Counted from the stretch's first letter, positions 41,649 to 51,108 are shown. The stretch: 64,000 nt of DNA from DMER64 sp964600385 (GCA_964600385.1 CAZRJC010000010.1:14349-78348), one strand, 5' to 3'. The notes: generated by a model from the sequence alone, not told the origin. Made by a program: numbers and translations.

Positions 41649-42577
41649 TTACTGAGCACATAATGTCCTGCCAGCAAAAGGTATAGAAAAAACAGAAGGA
41701 CGTATGCCCAGACAGATCTTCTGTCTACAAACAACGAGGTGAGCAGGATTGAAACGGGTAAAAGTATTAACGGAATGAACGAACTCCTGTAAGAGGGATA
41801 TCCGGCAATAACTACTAAGGAACACAAAAGAATCCAGAAAAGAGTTTCGTAAAAACGAGATGTAATGACTGTTGTGGTTACCTCGGCATGCAACAGTAGC
41901 CTGTAAAAGGCAAAAAGCACCAGAAAGGTTATATAAGAGACCAGGATAATTCCCGATAAAGGATATTCATTAATGGCAACCGAAAAATGCCATTCGGAAA
42001 AATGGTTCACAATCTCCAGAAAGTATTGCCACGGATCATTTCCACGGAACCAGACGACAAAGAATGCCAGTGAAAGGGGCGTAATAATCCCTCCGGCAAA
42101 TGCCACGATGTCTTTGGGAGATACTTTGGCCAGCCTGAGAAAGCTGATTAAGAAAGGGACAAACAAGAAAAAGGCCGGAAAATGGATCAGCCCCGCACAG
42201 GTGATGAAAAAAGCCGTCATGAAGGGACCCACCCGGGTGGCCTGGACTAACGCAGAGTAAACCAGAGAAAAGAGTGCCAGGGAAATAAGGAACGCCGAGG
42301 AAAAGGATGCGGAGAATGAATATACATAAGGGAAGCAGCAGGTGATTCCGGCGTAGCAGACCATTATCCAATAGGTTCTCTCGGGGAAGAGGGAAAACCG
42401 GTCGTTCAGAAAAGCAAGCATAATGCAGGTAGCCAGAATGAAAACCGGGGACAGTACGTATTGGTACCATTCCGGTTTTTCTGCCAGCCCACTTACATAA
42501 AGGGTCCAGAAAATCCCCAGAAGGATTACGGTAAAAAAAGTGGCACCAATAAAACTGCGTCGAATAAAGTTGATCAT
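41621..42577 (-). CDS. DUF6427-like polytopic membrane protein
   Basis: The 318-residue protein has about nine to ten membrane segments spread over its whole length, starting 'MINFIRRSFIGATFFTVILLG'. It resembles the DUF6427 group of Bacteroidota, which is often found next to purD or other core genes. The general layout is like a glycosyltransferase-C or polymerase-type membrane protein, but no catalytic residues are recognised. It begins 4 bases after purD and overlaps the ccsA end. Confidence 0.65.
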   Translation of the reverse strand: MINFIRRSFIGATFFTVILLGIFWTLYVSGLAEKPEWYQYVLSPVFILATCIMLAFLNDRFSLFPERTYWIMVCYAGITCCFPYVYSFSASFSSAFLISLALFSLVYSALVQATRVGPFMTAFFITCAGLIHFPAFFLFVPFLISFLRLAKVSPKDIVAFAGGIITPLSLAFFVVWFRGNDPWQYFLEIVNHFSEWHFSVAINEYPLSGIILVSYITFLVLFAFYRLLLHAEVTTTVITSRFYETLFWILLCSLVVIAGYPSYRSSFIPLILLPVSILLTSLFVDRRSVWAYVLLFFLYLLLAGHYVLSNYFPGLLSE

Positions 42578-42581
42578 GTTA

Positions 42582-43880
42582 TCACTTACCGTATTCTAAA
42601 AGATCAAGACCTATATCGTTTCTATAGTATATACCGTTAAAGGATATTCGTTGAATCTGACCGTATACAAACCGGCGGGCCTCCTCGGGATCTGCTCCCA
42701 GGGCAGATAGTGCCAATACTCTTCCTCCTGCCGTCACCAATCCCGACTGGTCTGCTGTTCCCATGTGAAAAGCAGTAACTCCGGCCACATTCTCCAATCC
42801 GGATATCGGATATCCTTTTTTATAAGCATCGGGATATCCTCCGGAAACACAAACCACTGTTACGGCTGCCATATCTCCGGCAGAGAGAGGTACAGTGTCC
42901 AGACTTTGCGTACCAAGAGAAAGGCAGGCCATGGCCAGATCTCCGTTGAGCCTCAGCATGACGGCCTCGGTCTCGGGATCTCCCATGCGTACATTGTATT
43001 CAATAACATAAGGATCTCCCTGGCAATTCATCAGGCCAAAGAAGATAAAGCCCCGGTAATCGATTCCTTCTGCAGCAAGCCCGCGGATAGTGGGTTTTAC
43101 AATGCGCTCTTCCACTTTTTCCATGAACACGGCATCGGCAAAAACAACGGGAGACACGGCTCCCATGCCTCCGGTGTTTGGTCCTGTGTCATGTTCGCCA
43201 ATACGCTTATAATCTTTTGCCTCAGGAAGAATTTTATAATTTTTTCCATCCGTGAGTACAAAAACCGACACTTCAATTCCGGTCAGGTACTCTTCTATGA
43301 CCACTTTATCACCTGCTTTTCCGAATTTGCCCGCCATAAGTTCCTTAAGATCCTGTGTGGCCTCCTGGAGGGTAAGGGGAATAAGTACGCCTTTTCCGGC
43401 AGCCAGTCCGTCTGCCTTAAGGACGTAAGGAGGTTTTAACGTATTGAGGAATGAACAGGCTGCCTCGTATTCTCCGGCAGTGAATGTTTTGTATGATGCA
43501 GTAGGAATACTGTGACGCTCCATGAACTGCTTGGCAAAATCCTTGCTCCCTTCCAGGCGGGCTCCTTCTTTTCCGGGACCTACCACTGTAACGGCATGCA
43601 ATGCGGGAATCGATTCGAAATAATCTCTCAATCCTTTGACAAGCGGTTCCTCGGGACCCACAACCAGCAGATCGATTCCATGACCAAGCACTGCTTTGCC
43701 TATGCTTTCGAAATCGTTCAGCTCCAGCGGAATAGTAATAACAGGTCCACTTTTGGTATTTATTTTCTTCATCCCGGGATTACCCGGAGCAGCAAAAATG
43801 GTATCGGCATGGGCAGATTGTGCCAGTTTCCAAACAAGGGCGTGCTCCCTGCCGCCCGATCCTAAAACAAGAATTTTCAT
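42582..43880 (-). CDS. purD: Phosphoribosylamine--glycine ligase
   Basis: The 432-residue protein starts 'MKILVLGSGGREHALVWKL' with the PurD signature and has the ATP-grasp parts 'VLKADGLAAGKGVLIP', 'VVIEEYLTGIEVSVFVLTDG', and 'YRGFIFFGLM' and 'EYNVRMGDPETEAVM'. It joins glycine to phosphoribosylamine in purine synthesis. The ATG at 43880 is set by the family; the frame is open upstream. The -7 box is so close that the mRNA may start at or next to the ATG. Confidence 0.96.
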   Translation of the reverse strand: MKILVLGSGGREHALVWKLAQSAHADTIFAAPGNPGMKKINTKSGPVITIPLELNDFESIGKAVLGHGIDLLVVGPEEPLVKGLRDYFESIPALHAVTVVGPGKEGARLEGSKDFAKQFMERHSIPTASYKTFTAGEYEAACSFLNTLKPPYVLKADGLAAGKGVLIPLTLQEATQDLKELMAGKFGKAGDKVVIEEYLTGIEVSVFVLTDGKNYKILPEAKDYKRIGEHDTGPNTGGMGAVSPVVFADAVFMEKVEERIVKPTIRGLAAEGIDYRGFIFFGLMNCQGDPYVIEYNVRMGDPETEAVMLRLNGDLAMACLSLGTQSLDTVPLSAGDMAAVTVVCVSGGYPDAYKKGYPISGLENVAGVTAFHMGTADQSGLVTAGGRVLALSALGADPEEARRFVYGQIQRISFNGIYYRNDIGLDLLEYGK

Positions 43881-43885
43881 GTGCA

Positions 43886-43893
43886 CAAAGTTA
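43886..43893 (-). promoter_or_regulatory. -7 box for purD
   Basis: On the minus strand TAACTTTG matches TAnnTTTG and only five bases (TGCAC) separate it from the ATG of purD. Confidence 0.55.
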
Positions 43894-43907
43894 AGGATTA
43901 AAAAAAC

Positions 43908-43937
43908 AGACGTAACATTTTTTGGAGCATTACGTCT
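43908..43937. promoter_or_regulatory. Inverted repeat AGACGTAA-N14-TTACGTCT upstream of purD
   Basis: Perfect 8-bp arms at 43908-43915 and 43930-43937 lie 15-44 bases upstream of the purD -7 box and before the divergent DUF4252 gene. This is the place for an operator; a T-run in the loop also makes a weak hairpin possible. No known regulator site is recognised. Confidence 0.45.
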
Positions 43938-43967
43938 ATTAGATGTAAACATAATTTATCTGACAAT

Positions 43968-44441
43968 ATGAAAAAATTTATTTTGACACTTCTTTTGACA
44001 TTATGTGCATTCGCTCTGGTACAGGCACAAAACAGTTACGAAGAAATTTACAAACGGTTCTCCCACAAAGCCAATGTAGAACGTGTTGACGTAGGCAGTT
44101 TTCTCATGAAACTGGCTACCGCACTCTCCGACGACGAAGAAACCCGTTTCATGAAAGACATCCGTTCCATTTCGGTTTTATCACTGGAATCATGCGACGA
44201 ACAGGTTAAGGAGGCATTCCGCAAAGCCGTGGGCAAATCTCCCGAAACCGGCCTTGTATTGCTTACAGAAGTTTCGGACGAATCAGAAAACCTGAGGGTA
44301 CTTGCAAAGATGAACAAAAAACACATCTCACAGCTTGTAATCGTGAGCACGGGCAATGAACCCTGTCTGATTACCATTCGCGGGAAAATTGAGCTTAACG
44401 ATGTTCGCAAACTGGTCTCGGATAATATTGAAAAAAGCTAA
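43968..44441 (+). CDS. DUF4252 protein (first copy)
   Basis: The 157-residue exported protein has a signal peptide ('FILTLLLTLCAFALVQAQ') and the DUF4252 pattern: 'SYEEIYKRFSHKANVERVDVG', a middle 'VLSLESCDEQVKEAFRKAV', and the end 'LVIVSTGNEPCLITIRGKIEL'. DUF4252 proteins are small secreted or lipid-anchored proteins of Bacteroidota with unknown role, often near ECF sigma factors. It opens a five-gene plus-strand module, and a second DUF4252 gene closes it. Confidence 0.85.
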   Translation: MKKFILTLLLTLCAFALVQAQNSYEEIYKRFSHKANVERVDVGSFLMKLATALSDDEETRFMKDIRSISVLSLESCDEQVKEAFRKAVGKSPETGLVLLTEVSDESENLRVLAKMNKKHISQLVIVSTGNEPCLITIRGKIELNDVRKLVSDNIEKS

Positions 44442-44452
44442 ATAATACAGAA

Positions 44453-44605
44453 ATGAAAAAATGCATCATGCCACTGCTGGTGATCGTATGTATAACCTTA
44501 TCGCTGATACTGATCGCTTTCACCACAGAAAGAAAAATCGAAAAAATAGATAATTTTGTAGCTGATACGGCCATTTCAAGCAGCAATGGACTCAGAGACA
44601 TTTAA
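44453..44605 (+). CDS. 50-residue single-pass membrane peptide
   Basis: A short frame of 50 codons between the DUF4252 and sigma-factor genes: ATG at 44453 with 'AGAA' just before, 'MKKCIMPLLVIVCITLSLIL' as a hydrophobic helix, then a charged stretch and a Ser/Asn end. It begins 11 bases after the DUF4252 stop and overlaps the start of the sigma-factor gene by 20 bases. That fit in the operon, plus the K-K-hydrophobic start, supports it as a real small protein; no family is known. Confidence 0.6.
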   Translation: MKKCIMPLLVIVCITLSLILIAFTTERKIEKIDNFVADTAISSSNGLRDI

Positions 44606-45098
44606 AAAAATCTTTTTGCCCTACCATGCCAAAATGTACAGGACAGCTTACAGGTTCCTGAATTGCAGTCAGGATGCGGAAGATGTGGTACAGGATGTAT
44701 ATGTAAGGCTCTGGAAAATGAGAGACAGTCTGGGTGAAATCCGGAATTTCGAAGCCTATGCGGCCACACTTATAAGAAATCTTTGCCTTGACAAACTGCG
44801 GTCCGCAACCCGGAAAGCATCGAGATACAAAACCTCGGAAGTAGAAAACGAACAGGGAAAAGATACAACGGTCCAACTGGATTCACGGAACGAAATGGAA
44901 CTGATCTCACATATAGCCGAACAACTGCCCCAAAAACAAAAAGAAGTATTCAGGCTCCGCCATTTCAGCGATTTTTCGCTCCAGGAAATAGAAGAGATAA
45001 CCGGGATGAGTCCCGTTAACATCAGGGTACAACTAAGCAGAGCCACCAGATATATCAAAGAGCAATACTTAAAATACGAACCTTATGAAAGCAGATAA
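44586..45098 (+). CDS. ECF-type RNA polymerase sigma factor
   Basis: The 170-residue protein has sigma region 2 ('FLPYHAKMYRTAYRFLNCSQDAEDVVQDVYVRLW', split) and region 4 ('LPQKQKEVFRLRHFSDFSLQEIEEITGMSP', split; then 'VNIRVQLSRATRYIKEQ'). Region 3 is absent, as in group IV. It overlaps the 50-residue peptide gene upstream by 20 bases and the anti-sigma-like gene downstream by 14 bases, so its activity is probably controlled by that membrane protein. Confidence 0.93.
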   Translation: MDSETFKKIFLPYHAKMYRTAYRFLNCSQDAEDVVQDVYVRLWKMRDSLGEIRNFEAYAATLIRNLCLDKLRSATRKASRYKTSEVENEQGKDTTVQLDSRNEMELISHIAEQLPQKQKEVFRLRHFSDFSLQEIEEITGMSPVNIRVQLSRATRYIKEQYLKYEPYESR

Positions 45099-45504
45099 AA
45101 TGAAAGAGACAATAGATCGCTATTACGAACAGATAGAAGTTCCTGCGGATCTGGAAACCAGATTGTCTGCCACCATAGATGCGCTTGCAGCAGAAGAGGA
45201 AGAAGCTGCGCAACCGGCAATGAAAATGCACGGGAAATTAAGGCTTGTATTAAGGTTAGCCTCTGTTGCAGCTTGTGTCGCGCTGATTGTTACCGTTGCC
45301 GTAACGATACCTTACGGCAAGAAAGAGTCCGTCGTACTTGCGGACACCTTCACCAATGTGGATGATGCTTACCGCGAAACAGAAAGGGTTTTGCTTTATG
45401 TTTCGCAGGTTATGAACAAGGGAATACAGAAAGTGGATGAAACAAGCCAGTCTGTATCTAAGGCAAATAATTTGAATAAATATATAGAAATCAAGAAAAA
45501 ATGA
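45085..45504 (+). CDS. Putative single-pass anti-sigma factor
   Basis: The 139-residue protein has an N-terminal cytosolic part ('MKETIDRYYEQIEVPADLETRLSATIDAL', split), one membrane segment ('LVLRLASVAACVALIVTVAV', about 52-72) and a periplasmic part of about 65 residues. No zinc motif of the ZAS type is visible. The overlap with the ECF gene and this topology fit an anti-sigma factor; the role is inferred from context. Confidence 0.65.
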   Translation: MKADKMKETIDRYYEQIEVPADLETRLSATIDALAAEEEEAAQPAMKMHGKLRLVLRLASVAACVALIVTVAVTIPYGKKESVVLADTFTNVDDAYRETERVLLYVSQVMNKGIQKVDETSQSVSKANNLNKYIEIKKK

Positions 45505-45971
45505 AAAAATTAGTTCTTTTTACAGTCATGACGGCCATTGCCGTATTTTCCTACGGACAAAGCCAGTTTTACAAAAAATACTCGGCCTACGAAGGCATGA
45601 CCAAAGTATATGTTTCTCCTTCCATGTTTTCGCTTATCGATGACGGCGATGAAATCAACATCACAGGGGATGTCAACATTTCCAGAATAATAAAGAATCT
45701 GTCCGGACTTTATATTCTTTCAACTGAAAATCCTAAATATGTCACCGAAATGCGGAATGATTTCGAAAAGCTGATTAAAGCCGGTACTTTCGAAACGCTG
45801 ATGGAAATGGAAGATGGTAATGAAAAATGCGTGATCTATGTATCAAAAAACAAAGACATCGTTACCGATATGTATATCTGTGCCATGGAGGGGAGTGAAT
45901 TCAACATTATCTACCTTACGGGTGAGATTACAAAGGAGGACATAAAAGGTCTGGTTGATGAAATGAAATAA
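45501..45971 (+). CDS. DUF4252 protein (second copy)
   Basis: The 156-residue exported protein begins 'MKKLVLFTVMTAIAVFSYGQ', a signal peptide with Gln at the likely mature start. It has the same layout as the first DUF4252 protein ('KKYSAYEGMTKVYVSPSMF', 'LYILSTENPKYVTEMRNDFEKL', 'FNIIYLTGEITKEDIKGLV') but is quite diverged from it. It overlaps the anti-sigma-like gene by 4 bases and is followed by a hairpin terminator. Confidence 0.85.
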   Translation: MKKLVLFTVMTAIAVFSYGQSQFYKKYSAYEGMTKVYVSPSMFSLIDDGDEINITGDVNISRIIKNLSGLYILSTENPKYVTEMRNDFEKLIKAGTFETLMEMEDGNEKCVIYVSKNKDIVTDMYICAMEGSEFNIIYLTGEITKEDIKGLVDEMK

Positions 45972-45992
45972 CAGAATGTTGGTTAACTGTTG

Positions 45993-46019
45993 AAAATCCC
46001 TTCAAACAGGGATTTTTTT
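45993..46019 (+). terminator. Rho-independent terminator after the DUF4252/ECF module
   Basis: AAAATCCC (45993-46000) and GGGATTTT form an 8-bp stem with an 8-base loop and the T run continues to 46019. Confidence 0.85.
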
Positions 46020-46081
46020 ATGCATTTTTCTTACTTTACTTTGCAAGTCGCTAAAAAAACAAGAACTGTTGTTTATTTGCC

Positions 46082-46089
46082 TAGATTTG
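46082..46089 (+). promoter_or_regulatory. -7 box for the C25 peptidase/TonB operon
   Basis: TAGATTTG matches TAnnTTTG, 19 bases before the ATG at 46109 and about 60 bases after the preceding terminator. No second box is seen in the short gaps of the following six genes. Confidence 0.5.
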
Positions 46090-46108
46090 TACTTTATAAT
46101 ATTATAAC

Positions 46109-48271
46109 ATGAGAAAGACCATTCTGTTATTTATTGCCGTAGTCGTAGCTACCTCTGTTTTACATGCCGCACAATGGAAACCTGCCGTTGCCGTTGTTGT
46201 GGACAAGACAACCCATTCAAGTTTATCGGCAGAAATTAATCTGTACCTGAGCGCCATTCGTGAAGAAGGAAAAGAAACCATCCTTATTATTGACCGCTGG
46301 CAACATCCCGACTCAATCCGCACCGCCCTCAAACATGAGTATCTGAACAACCACCTGGAAGGAGCCATTCTCATTGGAAACATTCCTGTTGCCATGATCC
46401 GCGATGCCCAACATCTGACCACCGCATTTAAAATGGACCAGACAAGGGACCGGAAGGAATCTTCTGTACCCTCGGACAGGTTTTATGACGATTTTGATTT
46501 ATCATTTGATTACCTGGGTCAGGACCCCGATTCCACCCTATATCACTACTACTCCCTGAGAGCAGACTCCCCGCAGTATATTGCGTGTGATATCTATTCA
46601 TCGCGCATTAAAGCACCGGCTATCCCCGGCGTGACTTCCTGTGAAGCCATTGGTGCTTTCCTTACCAAAGCGGCCCTTCAAAAAAAGCAGACAGTAAAAA
46701 TGAATGACATACTGCATTTTGCAGGTCACGGATACAATTCGGAATCTTTCAGCGCCCGGATTGATGAAAGCTGGGCCCTTAAGGAACATTTTCCTTTTTT
46801 AGGTAAAAGGCCCGAGGCTCAACTTCACTTTATCAATTTCGATGCCGATCCTTTTATCAAGACCAGGTTACTTGGGGCTTTGTCAGATAAGAATATCGAT
46901 CTGGCTATTTTACATCATCACGGATCTGAAGACGCGCAGCTGCTGAACGGGAATCCCAATACCAGCGTTACTTCTCAATATATAGACTATGCAAAGATGT
47001 TCTTCCGGGGCAAGATACGCGATGCCCGCGACACTGTCAAGACAAAGGCTTACTACCTGGAAAATTACGATATAACCGAAAACTGGTTCAAGGGATGGGA
47101 CGACCCTGCTATCACTAAGGAGGACAGTTTGTTTTCGGCCTCGATGGATATCAATATTCCCGATCTGTACGGATTCCGTGCAGGTGCCAAAGTCATTTTA
47201 CTGGACGCCTGTTTTAACGGCTCTTTCCACCTGAACGATTACATAGCCGGATACTATCCTTTCAATAAAGACAGCCGGACGCTTGTGGTAAAAGCCAATA
47301 GTGTAAACACCCTTCAGGATACCTGGACCAATGAACTCACAGGGTTGCTTAACGCAGGCGTTTGTGTGGGCAACTGGGCGAAGGGACAAATGACGCTGGA
47401 ATCACATCTGATAGGCGATGCCACTTTTCATTTCTCTAACGACTACCCGGGAACCAACCTGGACCGCGATATCGTGAAAGAGAAAAATAACAATAAGTTC
47501 TGGCGCTCTATGCTGGAAAACAAGTATCCCGAGTTTCGCGCACTGGGCATGAAAATGCTGACAGCCAACAAGGCCGTCGCGCCTGAGGACCTGCTCGAGA
47601 TGGAATCAACCGATGAGAGTCCAATAGTCAGGCTCCAGGCTTTCATGTCCCTTATGAGGTATGCAGACCGGTATCTTCCCCAGGCAATTATACGCGGACT
47701 GGAAGATTCCTATGAGTTGCTCCAGCGCATGGCGGCACTCTACGCAGCCAGGAACGGTTCACCCCTGCTCATGGAATCTGTGGTGAATACCTTCATGAAC
47801 CCCACCACTCCCGCCCGTATCGCTTTCCAACTGAATTATGTCGTTACACAGTATCCTGCCAATGAACTTATTGAATGCCTTGAGCAGGTTTATGCTTTAA
47901 ATCCGTACTATCCTTCTGCAGAACGGTTCAATAAGGTGAAAGAAAATATTAATACCAATGCTCAAAATGAGCAGCAAGAATTCATGGCCCTGTCGGATTC
48001 TTCGGAAACCCGTAAAAACAAAGTATTTACCGTTAAGGCACAGAGAAACATGTGCCAGCCGCAATACCTTGAGCAATTGTTTGTCCAACTGGAAAACAGT
48101 GAAGATACGGAAATGCGCGTTCTGATTGCCGAGACACTCGGATGGTACACCCACTCGTACCGGAAAGACTATATAGTGGAACAGTGCAGAAAGATTGCAT
48201 CCACAGAAAAAGAAGCAGTCGCAAAACTCGAACTGGAAAAAACTATCAAAAGACTCAATAAAAACAATTAA
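46109..48271 (+). CDS. C25 (gingipain)-like cysteine peptidase, paralog 1
   Basis: The 720-residue exported protein has a signal peptide ('KTILLFIAVVVATSVLHAA'). The peptidase domain (about 20-450) carries the clan CD pair: His271-Gly272 in 'IDLAILHHHGSED' and Cys368 in 'VILLDACFNGSF', each after a hydrophobic strand. It ends with 'LESHLIGDATFHF', the gingipain-type 'GDP' end. A further 'FAGHGYNS' occurs earlier. The C-terminal 260 residues are helical and HEAT-like, ending around 'IAETLGWYTHS'. There is no T9SS C-terminal domain. It is the first gene of a six-gene operon with a TonB receptor and two paralogs, and is likely periplasmic or surface-exposed. Confidence 0.85.
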   Translation: MRKTILLFIAVVVATSVLHAAQWKPAVAVVVDKTTHSSLSAEINLYLSAIREEGKETILIIDRWQHPDSIRTALKHEYLNNHLEGAILIGNIPVAMIRDAQHLTTAFKMDQTRDRKESSVPSDRFYDDFDLSFDYLGQDPDSTLYHYYSLRADSPQYIACDIYSSRIKAPAIPGVTSCEAIGAFLTKAALQKKQTVKMNDILHFAGHGYNSESFSARIDESWALKEHFPFLGKRPEAQLHFINFDADPFIKTRLLGALSDKNIDLAILHHHGSEDAQLLNGNPNTSVTSQYIDYAKMFFRGKIRDARDTVKTKAYYLENYDITENWFKGWDDPAITKEDSLFSASMDINIPDLYGFRAGAKVILLDACFNGSFHLNDYIAGYYPFNKDSRTLVVKANSVNTLQDTWTNELTGLLNAGVCVGNWAKGQMTLESHLIGDATFHFSNDYPGTNLDRDIVKEKNNNKFWRSMLENKYPEFRALGMKMLTANKAVAPEDLLEMESTDESPIVRLQAFMSLMRYADRYLPQAIIRGLEDSYELLQRMAALYAARNGSPLLMESVVNTFMNPTTPARIAFQLNYVVTQYPANELIECLEQVYALNPYYPSAERFNKVKENINTNAQNEQQEFMALSDSSETRKNKVFTVKAQRNMCQPQYLEQLFVQLENSEDTEMRVLIAETLGWYTHSYRKDYIVEQCRKIASTEKEAVAKLELEKTIKRLNKNN

Positions 48272-48288
48272 CCTAAAACATTGACATT

Positions 48289-51096
48289 ATGCAAAAATCA
48301 CGTCTGGTTGCTATTCTATGCCTCCTGCTGATGTCTTTGGCCGCCACTGCCCAAAACAGAAGCGCCAATAACGCATCGGTAAGAGGTGTGGTCTTGGAAC
48401 AAGGAACCAATGTCCCCGTAGAATTTGCCGTTGTAATCCTGTCTCCTTCACAACAGCACACTACAACAGATAAAGAGGGACGTTTTGAATTCAAGCAGGT
48501 TGAACCGGGTCCCTCTATCTTAACCATTCAGTTCGTGGGCATGGAAACCCTTGAACGGAAAATTGAAGTTACGGCCGGAAAGACCCATGAGTATTCATTC
48601 GAAATGGTTACGGCAAACTTCCGTCTGGAAGAAGTAACGGTAACCGCTACACAAAGCAGAGCCGGACAGGCTACCGCGTCGAACATATCCAGGCAGGCAA
48701 TGGACCACCTTCAAACAAGTTCCATTGCAGATGTCATGGCGTTGCTGCCCGGGGGGGCCATTGTTAACCCCACCTTGTCAAGCAGTACTTCCATTACCCT
48801 GCGTTCTACATTCGACGGAATAGGATCGTCTTCAACTTACGGAGCCGAGATGAACAGCCTGGGAACATCCATTATTGTGGACGGCGCCCCCATTTCCAAT
48901 AACGCTAATTTGCAGACACTGGCTGCATCTATCAGCGGAGGAGCTGGTGAAACAACCTCCGGGGTGGATATTCGCGGACTGTCTACCGACAATATCGAAT
49001 CCATTGAGGTGATCCGCGGTATTCCTTCTGCCCAGTACGGAGACCTTACTACCGGCGCCGTAATAGTAAAATCAAAAGCCGGAAAGGACCCCCTGAGCAT
49101 TCGCCTGAAAGCCAATCCCAATACATATCAGGCCTCGGCTTCCAAAGGTTTCTCTATGGGTGGAAACGCCGGATATATGAACCTGAGCGGAGATTATGCC
49201 TACAGTACTGTCCGGCTTTATGAAGCCTATGCCTACTACCAGCGTTTCAACGTTAAAGGGCTCTGGAGCAAAACATTCGGAGAAAATTTCAATACCAATA
49301 CTTCACTCGATCTGAATTTCCGGAAGGACACCCGGGAACAGAACCCCGACGATCAACGCAGTCAGTATTCAACCCGCGGAGAAGAAAAAGGATTGCGTCT
49401 GAACAGTCACGGGACCTGGAATATCCAGAAAGGCTGGCTGAAATCGTTGAACTACAGCCTTTCGTTCAGTTATGCAGATAAACGAAATACCGTATCTGAA
49501 TTGCTGACCAATGCCGAGTCGCTGCACTCTACCTGCGTATCTGACGGAGCTGTGGTTTCCAACACCTACAATAAAGACATATTCGATATCAACGGGAACA
49601 AGATCACCAATATCCCTTCCGGGGTAAGCGACGCTTTCGTCACCATGCTGCCTTATACCTATTTTTCCACTTACGATATCTTTGGGAAAGAACTGAACGG
49701 GTATGCCAAGGTCACAGCCAACTTCAACAAGAGATGGCAAAATGTGAACAACCACATACTCTTTGGTCTGGATTACAAAACGGACGGTAACCTGGGTGAA
49801 GGAAAGGTCTATGACGAGACCAAACCCCCCATGCGAAGCGCATCGGGAACCAATTCTTCCTATCGCAAGAGAGCATACAAAGACATTCCGTTTATCCATC
49901 AGATAGGTGTTTTCCTGGAAGACACCTACAAACAGACGTTTGGAAAGAATGAGCTGAATATCACGGCCGGAGCCCGTTTTGATTACATTAACGGTAAAAC
50001 GGTGCTGGCACCCCGTCTGAACGGAGCTCTCGAGCTCTTCTCCGGAACGGTCACCCTGCGCGGCGGCTGGGGTATTACCGCCAAAGCACCTACAGCCATT
50101 TACCTCTATCCGGAAAAGGCTTATTTCAACTACAACAATTATTATTACGACGGGACTGGTGATATTGTATCGACCATCCGAGTATTTGACACTTCAAACC
50201 CCGACCTGGAAGTGGCCAAGAACCGCAAGGCCGAAGTAGGTTTCGATCTCAAATTGTTTGATAAATACCGTCTTTCTGTAACTGCATACGATGAACTCAT
50301 GAAGAACGGATACGATCTGGGTCAGGATCTGAGTTGTTTCCAATTGATTGAGTATACAAAATACAATGCGGTAAAGGATGCAGAAGGCAATTACATGCCA
50401 ATGCTAGACAGGACATACAACATCTTCTCTACATACTCCAAACCGCTGAACACAATCTATTCGCATAACCGCGGTATTGAGTTCGACCTGGACCTTGGCC
50501 GTTTTGACGCCATCCGCACCGCTTTCACCCTATCGGGTGCTTATATGCAATCTGTTTACAAAGACCAGAACAATACTTTCGAAGGAAAGTCAGATGGGAA
50601 CAAACTGGAAAAACACATTGCCATTTACGAAGAGGGACTTTATACACGTTGCAAAGACCGATTCATTTCCACCTTGCGTATAACCCACAACATTCCTCAG
50701 ATTGGGTTCGTGGTGACACTGGCCACACAGGTTAACTGGCTGGAAAAATTCTGGACAGAATACGGGAACGACACCATGTTCCTGCAATACATCTCTTATA
50801 AAGACGGTAAAGTATACAACTTTGACCCCTCGAAAATAAACGATCCGGAATTCGCTTATATGAAGCCTTCTGTAGCTGATAACCGGTTTGTTGTGGAACA
50901 ATATTTCCCCACTGTAACTTTTAATATTAATATTTCCAAAGAAATTGGCGACTTCCTTACGGCATCTTTCTATGCCAACAACATGTTTAACAGCAGGCCT
51001 CTGTATGAATCTAAAATGAATCCCGGGTCCTTTACCGAATTGCTGAGCGACAATGTGCTTTACTTTGGATTTGATCTCAAAATAAACATTAAATAG
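48289..51096 (+). CDS. TonB-dependent receptor with carboxypeptidase-like N-domain
   Basis: The 935-residue protein has a signal peptide ('LVAILCLLLMSLAATAQ'), a CarboxypepD_reg-like domain (about 27-110: 'VRGVVLEQGTNVPVEFAVVIL'), a plug ('RLEEVTVTATQSRAG', 'SIIVDGAPISNNA', 'IEVIRGIPSAQYGDLTTGAVIV', split) and a long barrel ending 'VLYFGFDLKINIK'. There is no SusD partner; instead a DUF4876 lipoprotein and a DUF6850 barrel follow directly. It should transport a scarce ligand, protein fragment or metal complex across the outer membrane. It sits 17 bases after peptidase paralog 1. Confidence 0.92.
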   Translation: MQKSRLVAILCLLLMSLAATAQNRSANNASVRGVVLEQGTNVPVEFAVVILSPSQQHTTTDKEGRFEFKQVEPGPSILTIQFVGMETLERKIEVTAGKTHEYSFEMVTANFRLEEVTVTATQSRAGQATASNISRQAMDHLQTSSIADVMALLPGGAIVNPTLSSSTSITLRSTFDGIGSSSTYGAEMNSLGTSIIVDGAPISNNANLQTLAASISGGAGETTSGVDIRGLSTDNIESIEVIRGIPSAQYGDLTTGAVIVKSKAGKDPLSIRLKANPNTYQASASKGFSMGGNAGYMNLSGDYAYSTVRLYEAYAYYQRFNVKGLWSKTFGENFNTNTSLDLNFRKDTREQNPDDQRSQYSTRGEEKGLRLNSHGTWNIQKGWLKSLNYSLSFSYADKRNTVSELLTNAESLHSTCVSDGAVVSNTYNKDIFDINGNKITNIPSGVSDAFVTMLPYTYFSTYDIFGKELNGYAKVTANFNKRWQNVNNHILFGLDYKTDGNLGEGKVYDETKPPMRSASGTNSSYRKRAYKDIPFIHQIGVFLEDTYKQTFGKNELNITAGARFDYINGKTVLAPRLNGALELFSGTVTLRGGWGITAKAPTAIYLYPEKAYFNYNNYYYDGTGDIVSTIRVFDTSNPDLEVAKNRKAEVGFDLKLFDKYRLSVTAYDELMKNGYDLGQDLSCFQLIEYTKYNAVKDAEGNYMPMLDRTYNIFSTYSKPLNTIYSHNRGIEFDLDLGRFDAIRTAFTLSGAYMQSVYKDQNNTFEGKSDGNKLEKHIAIYEEGLYTRCKDRFISTLRITHNIPQIGFVVTLATQVNWLEKFWTEYGNDTMFLQYISYKDGKVYNFDPSKINDPEFAYMKPSVADNRFVVEQYFPTVTFNINISKEIGDFLTASFYANNMFNSRPLYESKMNPGSFTELLSDNVLYFGFDLKINIK

Positions 51097-51108
51097 GAGG
51101 ACTGAATC

